Assembly (NCBI GenBank): GCA_003991915.1
Contig: RQTK01000004.1
Span: 119,126 to 183,125, forward strand
Length of the DNA: 64,000 nucleotides
Direction of reading: 5' to 3'
From: Elysia chlorotica
Taxonomy: Eukaryota; Mollusca; Gastropoda; Plakobranchidae
Shown one piece after another: positions 23,504-35,500 of the stretch. Below the pieces are notes generated by a model. The model had not been told where the DNA came from, did no database searches, and worked only from the letters and a program-made list of their open reading frames with translations. The position numbers and the translations under genes are program-made. Position 1 is the stretch's first letter. Each line of letters opens with the position of its first letter.

Positions 23504-26500
23504 CTGCAGGGGTTAGGGGAAATAACCGAAGATAATGGATTAGAAAAAGAGAGAAAAGTAGGAGAAAAAACTCCACATAATTATGAATAAAACAAGTTAC
23601 TTTGCGTACATGTAAGCCAAAGTGTAGTATATTATTTGAAAGACTACAAGCTGCAGTTTTCAAATCTGCAAAAATTTTTTATTCCATCTTTATTGGTTCA
23701 AAAGATATGAAATTATTGTGACTACATTGAGTTAAAGAGATTATGGAATAATGTGACTGTCTGACACATGAGTCACGGTATCCATCCACAGTCTCTATGT
23801 AGCAGCAGGTAAAAATATCAGATTTAAGTCTTGGGGTCCGTCAACAATATAGCTTGTATTGCTACAGTACTGCAATTCAGGCATACACTAAACTTATGAG
23901 AAAATGCAAGTGATATATTCTTGTAAAGGTGAAAATGAGATATATAAAACTAAACTTTCAGATCAAAAGTGCCCATGTAGGTTTTTGATGTATCTTATTA
24001 GAAACTTGTGTTGAACTTGGAGCAGAAAAAGGAAATAAGTTTTTATAAATTAACTCAAAAGTACCAAAAATGACTTATGGCCAAAATCGCAGCACTGTGA
24101 CGAGATTGTTCTGCCATTGGACGTTGAGCAACCAACTCAGCAAACTGACCTGATTCTGTGATTGCAGGGTGCGACCTGGCTGTAGATGATCTGTCATTAG
24201 TCTTGGGACCCATCCACAATATACTGATACAGTGCTGAAGTTGGAGGCTAAGCAACAAACTCTCTCTGTCTCCCCCCCCTGTGATCAGATAATCTTTCTG
24301 AAACTGAATGATGTACACCCCTATATCCACAGCAAGCATAGCAAATCAGACTGACCTGATCCTGTCCTTGCAGTGCGCGATCTGGCTGTAGATGATCTGA
24401 GCATCCACGTCAGGGTCTAGAGGGTCCTGCCAGTCGCCCAGCACCACACCGTGGTACGTCGGACTGCAGCCCGGGGCTAAACACACAAGTAGCATACAGA
24501 AAAAAACAAAGAGAATGAGAATGAAAATAGCACAAAGCCACAACGTGGGCTGCTCACACAAGTAGCATACAGAAAAAAACAAAGAGAACTAGAATGAAAA
24601 TGGCACAAAGCCACAATGTGGGCTGCTCACGCAAGTAGCATACAGAAAAAAACAAAGAGAACTAGAATGAAAATAGCACAAAGCCACAATGTGCTAATAC
24701 TATAGGATTTCTCAGTCTTTTGATTTATAAAAAATTATGTACGTTGGACTGCAACCCAGGGCTGCTCACGCAAGTAGTATACAGAAAAAAACAAAAACCC
24801 ACAAAAAACGAAAGTGAGAGAATTAAAATGACACAAAGTGACATAATGCTATTATTACAAGAATTTTTCAGTCTTTTGATACATAAAGCCACAATAAAAA
24901 AAAAAAAAAACAGAATGAAAATGACACAAGGTCACATAGTGCTAATACTACAGGTTGTTTTTTTTGTACCTTTTGATATAAAAAGCTACAATTTAAAAAA
25001 AAAGGCTATGAAGCTTTTCACTTTGCATGATTCAAAGTTTGGTCCTTGTGTGTGAACTAATCTGGGGCAATAAAAAAACAACTGTAAAAGGTAACAGCTT
25101 TGATATTTTTATAATTTCAAAGTGGAAGGTCTGGAGTTCAACACAAAGAGGTGCTGGCACAAGTGCATATCAATGTGCAATGGGTAAAGGTTAATGCTAC
25201 ATGTATTATAAATCTCATCGCCTTCCCTAAATGTATTTATCTCAATTATCAATCCCGAAAGAATAAACCTAAAATTTCCAGAGCTAGGTCATATATTCTG
25301 TACCATCATCAACTCTTTTAAACCATCAATCATGTCTACAAATAATACATAAACTTTTGAACATGGCATGGATAAGCTTCAAAGTAAAAATAGGATCAGA
25401 AAATAACCCAACCTACACCCATACTAAAACACACCTTATACATCAGTATAAACACCAGTATAAAAACACATACACACGCAGAGCAATATCTTTTTCTAAT
25501 GTTCTAAAGTTATCTTTGTAAGAGTTACAAATGAGCTTCCTCTTGACACGCCAAAAGAGGGGGGGATAGGGTGATAGAGGATAGTCTGGTGATAGAACGT
25601 GTGACTTTAAATGAGACATCCCAGTTTCAACGCCTAGTTATTGTGATCGGCTGAGACGGGAGTGCTGCTATCCCAGCTATTTTTTGTGTAGCAGCAAGTA
25701 AAAACAAAATTGTCAGGCTTAAGTCTTGAAACCTGTCGCCACATGGGATCCTCCTAGGAAACCTAACAGAGGTTCATTAAATTGTGAGGTGACAGTGAAA
25801 AGGTTCTATTTGCAGTGCACTCGTAAAGTTAGAGTAGACAACATGAAAAGGTTCTATATATGTACAGAAGTATTATCAAAATTAAAACTGTGGAGATTGG
25901 CAACCTGGTTACAATATAAAAGAAAGAGCATGGTTATAAATCTGCTTTAGTCCAAACTTTTGATTGCGTTTTTCTCTAAAGTGCAAAGGGTGTAGATGGA
26001 AACTCTTTAATTTCACCTCGCAAAGTGCAAACAATGAATCCACTATATATTTGTGTAGGATTACCTGTGTCCTGTTCCTTGCGGCAGCAGTTCCACTTGT
26101 CCCCCTTGAAGACCCCCGGGTGAAACGTCTCTACTCGGCACACATTGTACTTGATTGTCTTCCTTATGGCCGAGATCCAGGCAGTCAGCTCGTTCACGTC
26201 CTGAAACAGATCAGCAAAAGTTGGACAGAAATGATGAAAAAATTAGAAGAAATAGACAGCCGTCATCACAGAAGGTAATTTTTCATACTATTACAAGAGG
26301 GACTGAAATAGTGGAGAAGTTTCATGGAGAGGATTTTGTGATATGTGGGTCGCGTAATTGGGCGGAAGCTTCCTTTTTTTTTAACATTAGTAAAAACTGT
26401 GTGGAGATGGTCAACCGCTGTAAATTCCAAAAGTAAATAGAGTAGTCATGCACCTCGCTAGCTCCCTGTATCAATAGCATTGAAATGTATTTCTTTGATT

Positions 26501-29500
26501 TCGCCCCCTACTGGTTGGGCACGTGTCAGCATAATGTGATCGACTGACACAGGAGTTCAGGTCTTTCGCACAGCCTTATGTGTGGCAGCACATAAAATTG
26601 TAAGACATCAGTCTTGGGGACCATCCACATTATAGCCTATATAGTGTTGACATTGGACGTTAAGCAACACAAAGAAAGAAAGAAAAAGCTTGCCTCGGAG
26701 AAAGCCAACTTCACATAGAGTTCTTGAGGGATCCTCAGGAACATGGAAATATTCAAAGTCCTTGGCATGATCGGCTGAGTTGAGTGAGTTGGTTGAGGAC
26801 GGGTCCAAAGACTAACAGCTGACAATTTTACGTATCACCACAGAGATACAGTTCCATGATACTTAGCTAAATTCAGCTGTTCACATTATACTAACATCAA
26901 TATAACCAATAGGGGACAAAATTACACAAATCAATTGTTGACAGATTGTGGGTTTTGACCTAGAGACCTCCAAAATGGGAGACCAACGCTCCACCACTTG
27001 AGCCAGTCCCAACCCTACACCAGCATCAGGGGTGATACACCATGCTATATCAAGGCAATGAGCTTCACCTTTGCCTGGAAGTATATGATGGCCGTATTCT
27101 CGTCGGGCGTCCGGTGTATGATCTGGCCCATATTAGACTTTCCCAGGGCTCCGTAGTCGAGCTTCTCTACTGCACAGATGTTCTCCACCATCACCATTGT
27201 GTCATCCTGTAATGGTTAAAGATAGAATCTTCCATTAAAAAAACAAACATATTAAAAACCACACTAAAAACATGCATGCTGGAGTAAAGCATTCATCTTC
27301 ATTTTTATTTTAGTCCTATAGAATCCATTTCAGGACCCAAGAGAGACTCTGATAAGAAATTCCATTGCATAATTTGATATGTCTCAGTGTCTCCCTAAAC
27401 TCTGTCCATCCACAGTGAGAATTCCATAGAATAATCGTCAGGGTGTACACCTCACTACAAGGCTTTGATCACTCACTGCATGAATTCTATTTGATACATA
27501 ACAGTGTATACCTTCCTATACTGCTCTGTCCATCCACAGTGGGAACTCCATAGAATAATTGTCAGGGTGTACACCTCACTGCAAGCTCTGATCACTCATG
27601 AATTCTATTTGATACACAACAGTGTATACCTTCCTATACTGCTCTGTCCATCCACAGTGGGAATTCCATAGAATAATTGTCAGGGTGTACACCTCACTGC
27701 AAGCTCTGATCACTCATGAATTCTATTTGATACATAACAGTGTATACCTTCCTACACGGCTCTGTCCATCCACAGTGGGAATTCAGTAGAAAAATTTGAA
27801 ACCTCACAGTGCATACCTCCCTTTTAGGCTCTGTCCATCATACAAATTTTATGTGTATTGTTTCGGTATTTAGAATTACTTTATTATATACTATAGCTCT
27901 CATGTATCCAAAGTAAGGGATTGTCTCACCCTCTCTGTTAGAGATTTCCATAAAATAATTTGATATGTCACTGTGCATACCTCCCTGCAAGGCTCTATGG
28001 ATTTAATGCAGGATGCAGCTTTCTGCATCAGATTTCCAATTATTATGTTGCTGTACGTTTCTGTTAATATAATATATTATAGCCAACTACTGAACAATAT
28101 CATTGCGCCATCTTCCAGTCTGTCTTCCTCTCAATCTTTTCCCCATTGACATCTTTCTCCAGTCTACGGAATCTTTAGATAAGATGTCTTTTCATTAAAA
28201 AAATATTGGATCTTCTATCAATATCAATTATGTAATAAAATTCCAATAGCTGATCAAAGTATAATTAATGTCCAGTGTAAAATGAAGCCAGGGATGTCAT
28301 AGATCTTTACTATAGTCCAAGAGATCATTTTTTATATGGGGGACTTTTTGTGGCCCAATCAATTTAATATTTGAAGTGTTTAAAGGTAGGAATTCTAGTA
28401 TTCTCCAGGTTTCTCAAATGTAAATTAAGGAAAAAACAAAACAACAACAAAAAAGAAAACAATGTACAAAATAATCAATATAGGTATAAACCACTATGAG
28501 AAAAAAAAAAAAAAAAAAAAAAAAGAAGTTTTACACCCAAAAGGCAGAAACTATTGGATAAAAATGCAACAATAAAGCCTTACATCCTCGGGAGTCTTTC
28601 GGTAGCCCAGCATGACCCTGGTGAGGTAGAAGTAGCACTTCTTGAGTACTATGGGTCGAAACAGCCGCTTGCAGTGGTAGTGGCACTTGTGCAGGTTGCC
28701 CTGGAGAAGGACGGTCTCGTTGCTTTGTTGGCGCACCAGGTACTTGGATGACGCTGCAGTGCAGATAATGAATAATGTACATATGATAATGATATAAACT
28801 AATAATAACAATTAAGATGATAATAATAATAATAATGATAACAACAAGAACAAAACAACAACAACAACAACAACAATAATTAAATAAATTTGTAAAAAGA
28901 AAATGTGAATAAAGCATACACACACACATACAAAAACCTATTCATGTTGCAGCAATGAAATCTACCATACAAGTATGTTTTAAGCACCTTATTGAATTAT
29001 GATAATGTGTCAGATAAAAATATTTTTAATTTTAATTCAACTTCATGTAGACTTAGGTAAGAAAAAAGAAAGGTGACAAAGACGGTGATAAAATCTTAAA
29101 TATATCTCCTTCACTATGGCGAAAGATCATTGCATTTCAATAGGCCAGGTCTATGGAATAGACTGCCTATCAACATAAAAAATGTCTTATCACCTGTATC
29201 TAGGCTTTTACATATAATTATTAGATATGCATTTGTACTGCCCACCAATAGCCTCCACATCATCAGGACTTCATCAAGCAACAAATCAACTGACCAGTAC
29301 TTACCCGAAAAATCTCCGACGTTGACCAGTGAGTCCAAGTATTTCTTGACGTCGGTGATTTTCTGAGTGATGAGAGGCGTGAGCACCACCATCCACGGCT
29401 CCTTGCCCTGCACGCCCCCTGGTGTCAGGTTTCCAATGCTTTGAACAATCTGCACAGGACGAAGCAAGAGTTTTCATATTGTATGCCTTGCTTGAGATTT

Positions 29501-32500
29501 CTTAAGGAGACAAAAGTATGGGAACACAACATGAAAAGAGTTGAGTTGGTCACACCAGTAAGCACAGTAACCTTTACATTTACATGAAAAGGTGAATGTT
29601 TTGATTAACCTGTGAAGCTGTATACAATCCCCCAAGGGAACCTAGGAGACGTTAAACCCGGAGAGAAGGAGAGAATTCTCTCCCTCCCTCTATAGAGAAC
29701 CTAATCTGTGAAGGATGAAGCAGTGAATGTAGTATAATATTCCCTTGTTTGAAACTTCTTAATGAGAATAAAGTAGGGTGACATAACGTAACATAAGATA
29801 AGAAAACATAAACTTTTATTATCTACAAGGGAAATTTAGGTTAGATAGGAAACAATGACATTAATCTTGATATATACATGAAGACATCAATGAAAACAAG
29901 CAAAAAAATCTGATAAAAATTTTTTTTAACAGAAAACAGCAAAGAAATCAAAACAAAATGGTAACAAAACTAAAGCCCATTGCTAATGTCACGACCTTTG
30001 CTACAAGAGTGAAGAATATCCAAAAAACTCAACATGACATCTATCAATTGTATTCATGAGTTGATCTTTTTCTGTTAGCTTTCTGCTTCATCAAACTTCT
30101 CTGCTCTCCACGAGATTCTGAGCATTCTTCTAATAGACCTAATTTCAATATACACATAAAAACAATACAAAAGAAAAACAGTTAAAATTAATACAGATGT
30201 CCCCACCTTTGCCAGGAGAGTGAAAGTGCGAACGACTTTCCTGTTTGGGTGCTGGTAGCTGAGAGCGAAGAGTTTTGGAGACATCACAGCTGGCGCGAAG
30301 AACCTCAGAAAGATGAACCCACTGACTGCTGTGTAAGGAACGTCCTGAGGAGGAACACAGCAGAGAGTTTAGTATTAGTTTTAGCCTCTTGACTCCCTAT
30401 GTCATCAACTCTGCTCCACCAAACTTCGCTCTGGCTGGCCCGTGTAATACCAGTAGTCTTCATCTCTGCATCCGTGCTTAGGGCGGCCGGATTATGTGTT
30501 TTTCTTCAGGATTCCACTCCCGGGTTTGCCTACTGGTGTTGGGTACAGGCCTTCTAAGTGTGTGGCCTATCCCGCCCCCTTGCAGAAAGACAGGTCAGAA
30601 TGGATAAGAATTACCTTACCTGTTGCCGCATAAGATCCCTATTGAGAACTTAAGGAGGTGATAAACGATGAGTAAAGAGAAGTCTGTACCATCAATTTAT
30701 CATATTTGCAGTTAGGGACAGGGGGCGAAGTGACTGAAAATCCACAATCAGTAAATAATGTATTTATCTGATTTTGTCCCCTACTGGTTGGGTCAGTGTC
30801 AGTATAATATCATCAGTCTAGGCCTCCCATCCCTGTCTAGTGTGTGGCAGCACAGAAATTTGTCAGACGTTAGTCTTGAGGCCCCTGAAACAATATAGCC
30901 TGTATAGTGCTGACGTTATATGTTAAGCAAACAACTCATTTCAACCCAGTTGGGGACCAAAGTTAGATTTCCGGAGAAGAAAGATATTCCAGCATCTAAC
31001 CGTACCTCGTGCGTTTCCTCCGGCCACTTCTCTCTGACCCGGATCTGGATGTTGCGCAGCACCCGTCTCAAGACCTGTGGACACTGCGCGACGGAGCCCA
31101 CGATGCTGGCCATGATGGACGTGACGTAGTCCTCCAGCGCCTCCATGCTGTGGTTCACAAAGCTCTCCTCGCTCTCGCGGTGAAGGCTGTGCCGTCTGGG
31201 GTAAATAGTATGGGAGGATCCAGCATGAGGCTTTGGTGTTCAGCGAAAAAACAAACATTTAGAGGAGGAGGAGGAAAAGGAGAAGGAGAGAGGAAAAGAA
31301 AAAGGGAGGGGGAGGAGAAAAAGAAGAAGAAGAAGAAGAAGAAGAAGAAGAAGAAGAAGAAGAAGAAGAAGAAGAAGAAGAAGAAGAAGAAGAAGAAGAA
31401 GAAGAAGAAGAAGAAGAAGAAGAAGAAGAAGAAGAAGAAGAAGAAAAAGACGAGAAGGAGGAGGAAGAGGAGGAATAGGAAGATCAAGAAGAAAAAAAAA
31501 AAAGACAAGAAGAGCATCCACTCTTTTTAGCTTCAAGAAGGAATATCAATCTGACCCTAAATATTTGGCCCTTTCAATACTTTTTGAAAAGAAAAAAAAA
31601 AGTACAGGCGCCTTAATCTATGTTCTCCTCCTCGTCAACTTCCCCTAAAAAACATTACCTGCGAGCATTGTTGACTTTAAAGGGATCCAACTCCACCGTC
31701 TTTTTCTCATTGATGATCCTGTCTATAGTTGGCTGGAGAACATGCTGCAAGTACGGCATTGCCAAAACCTGTGGGGCATAGAGCATAGAGCAGAAAAATG
31801 GAGGGTGAGCGTTTCACAGCCAGAGAAATATAAAGGTAAAGGAACACCAAATAACACAAGAACATAAAACGCTCCATGATAAAATTTTCAAGTTATACAG
31901 TGAAATCAGTCTATCTTGTTTCATTTTTTTCAGGATAGGATCTTTTTGTACTGGTCATAGTAATAATTTCACTGCTATGATTGTTTAAAATGCAAAGGAA
32001 CATAAAGAAAAACACTTACTCAGCTTTTGCCTGTTTTCATTGCTTTTCAAAAATGGTGTAAAATAATAAGGCATTATGTGCCTGTGCCTTTTTAAATTAG
32101 ATGTTGATAACACAAAACAAAATATATACAATTTAGTGGTCTAGGTGGTTTAATACCTCATTTTTTTTACCATCTCTTGAATGAGATTAAACAAAAAGTT
32201 TGTGCTCTTTTGTTGGAAGACACGAGTGTCATGTTGAACAAGCAGAAGCCTCAAAGCAATATTTTGTAGCAAAGGCTTTTAAAGACTAGAATAAGTTTCA
32301 CTGTATAACAGAACTCACGCCTCTGTGAACATTATTGCTTGAGGAGATAGCTATAACCTTAAGTAGATGTCTTCCAAAAAGTTAAATAACTCTTGATGAG
32401 CTAACTTTTAGCATAGGGAAAGATCATGTCTTCCAAAAAAAAAAAGGTTACACAATTCTGAATGAAATCACAAGAAACAGAATCAGGCGTCGAACCGTAC

Positions 32501-35500
32501 CTTCATAAAGTTGTCGACTGACTTTGTGCCGAGCGTGTTTCCCCTGAAAAGCGTGTTCACGTCCTCCGTTTTGCTAATGTCCCGGCAGATTACAGAGTCC
32601 AGGTACTCAAAGATGAGCTCCTGGCTGAGGTAAAACCGGACAAACGACATGGCCAAGGCTCCCAGCTCCACCGTCCTGTCCTGCTCTAGTGCGTCCCACA
32701 GAAGCTGGCCTAAGTCTTTGTTCTGTTGGAGAACACAAATTATATATATATACAGATATACATAAATAGACTCATTATAATAACACTCCTTATGTTGAGC
32801 ACTTTCACCAGAATGGGGTTTCAACGTTTTCAGATTGAATAATTTAAAGCCTTTTACTTGTCTGCGCACTATTATGGTGAATTTTCAAAAATTTATAAAG
32901 GTTAAAGCTTTGATTTTTATTATTTCAAAAAGGAAGGTGAACAGATCAATATAAAGAGGTGCTAGCACAAGAGTGTAATGGGAAAAGGTTAAACATGCAT
33001 GTAACAGAAATATTAATAAAAACTATCATCAGTCATCTGATGCTAATTGTATCTATTTTCTTATAAAAAAAAAATAAATAAAAAAAGGCATTTCTTTGAC
33101 AACTCAGAAATGCTTACCATGTACATATTTGTCAGAGGTGAAAATTAGTAACATTTCAGTGGCCTTACCACAGAACTGTTCAGTTGTACTTTATCCAATA
33201 TGCAAATAGGGACTGCTCAAAAAGGGATTGATGCAAAACATGACTTGTACTTCGGTGAGTTTACTTTGAATGAATTCCACTGTATATTTTTAATACTTTC
33301 AAGGACATTTTTTCTTTGACTAGTGAGAAATATATATTTTTGGAGCGTTTGGTGAAAATGATCATTGAAACATATTAAAACTCTCTAATTTTTAATTCAT
33401 ACCACTTATGTTAAGTTTAAACTTACTCGCAATATTTAAAACTAAAATATTGACAATGGGAATTTTGTATTTACATTGAAATTTTACGTTTTCCTCTTTG
33501 AAATTTGATATATGCCTAAAACATCCTAAAAAGTGGGGACCCATAGAAACCCCAATAAGTACAGCAAAGCTTCAAAACAATTAGAGTGCTATAACCTATC
33601 TCAAGAATATTTTTGTTCCCTTCTTGTAAAAGGACCTTGTATTAATTTTTGTCATTCTCTATTTACATTTCTGATGTTTTACTGTTTTGTCACTCTGAGT
33701 GTTAATGGCTGTATTTTTGTGTGTATTGTACGTTATTTTGTGACCAAATCAGTATAAAGATAACATATAATATATGCATACGACTATTTCACATCTCTAA
33801 TATTTGTATCAGAAGTCTATTTTTAAAGAATTTTCTAAAAGAAGATGTTTTGAATTTTCTTTAAAAATGATATTCGCATATGATTGACATTTATTTCACT
33901 ATATCTAAATGCATTATCAGCATCAAGGACTTTTTGGCGTAGTAAATTGAACTTCAAAGTAGGTAAAAATCCTATCATACTTTTACTGCATCGTTTAGCA
34001 GCTCTATGAGTGGACTGTAGCACGACGACGGTAACACAGTCTCTTCCAGCAGCTGTAACTTCACACGAATCTTCCCTCTCTCGACACGGCTGAAAGTTTG
34101 CACAGGAAACAAAACAAATTAGGCAGGAAAAAAAAATTGCAGTTTGATAAACATAGATTAAAAAAACCCTCAGAGAATGTCACAATTAATTTTAATATTT
34201 CAATGGTGAGGTATAGTAGTATTTAAATTTGGCATAGATCAGTTCTGGAGCAATGGCTTTCTAGATGAGCAAAAAAAAAAAAATGTTTAAAGTTCGATTA
34301 AAAGCAAAAAAATGTTCACTTTTTCGGATTTTATTCTTTCAACCATCCTGTTTTTATGAATATCTTTAAATACAATAAAATATATAATCAATTACCATAG
34401 AAGGTCAGGGAAAAATATCCAAGTCTGAAATGACAAAGAACGTTGGACTTGATGTGTTGTATTACCTGGCACGCCTTGCCCACCGATCCGGTGTGGGACG
34501 TCTGGCCACAGCATGCCAGTTGCGTATGGTTCCATTTGTCACGTCCTCAGAATTAAGATAGATCTGCTTGTCAAAAAGAGGGGAAAAAAACAAGACAACA
34601 TATTGAGGAAAAAGGAAAAAAAACAACCCAAAACAACCAGCAACAAACAAATAAAAACTTAACTTTTTCATACTTCCAAAAATTAAAAACAGAAGACAGC
34701 TTTAAAAAAAGAGAAAAAAAAGAGGAATGAAAAAAAAACAACAGCTACCTATAATATTGTATAACAAAACAGCCCAGACTAAAAATATTTATACTCTATT
34801 TTGTTGCACATAATCACTTTTGGCCAGCAGTTATCCATGTCTAACTCCGATAGCACCCACCGTCTCATAGTCCAACACGTATCTCTCACCTGCCCCATGT
34901 CTCAGAGTCCAACACTTATATCTCTCACCTGCCCCATGTCTCAGAGTCCAACACGTATCTCTCACCTGCCCCATGTCTCAGAGTCCAACACTTATCTCTC
35001 ACCTGCCCCATGTCTCAGAGTCCAACACTTATATCTCTCACCTGCCCCATGTCTCAGAGTCCAACACTTATATCTCTCACCTGCCCCATGTCTCAGAGTC
35101 CAACACTTATATCTCTCACCTGCCCCATGTCTCAGAGTCCAACACTTATCTCTCACCTGCCCCATGTCTCAGAGTCCTACACGTATCTCTCACCTGCCCC
35201 ATGTCTCAGAGTCCAACACTTATATCTCTCACCTGCCCCATGTCTCAGAGTCCAACACGTATCTCTCACCTGCCCCATGTCTCAGAGTCCAACACGTATC
35301 TCTCACCTGCCCCATGTCTCAGAGTCCAACACGCATCTCTCACCTGCCCCATGTCTCAGAGTCCAACACGTATCTCTCACCTGCCCCATGTCTCAGAGTC
35401 CAACACATATCTCTCACCTGCCCCATGTCTCAGAGTCCAACACGCATCTCTCACCTGCCCCATGTCTCAGAGTCCAACACATCTCTCACCTGCCCCATGT

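Noticed and set aside
26608..26825. Possible extra RASAL1 exon (minus)
   Set aside because: Exons 16 and 17 join directly in phase 0 and match the family PH domain without it. The stretch overlaps a SINE.
31009..31536. Long open frames giving poly-Lys, poly-Phe or poly-Leu proteins
   Set aside because: They are readings of the (AAG)n homopurine tract, which has no stop codons in several frames.
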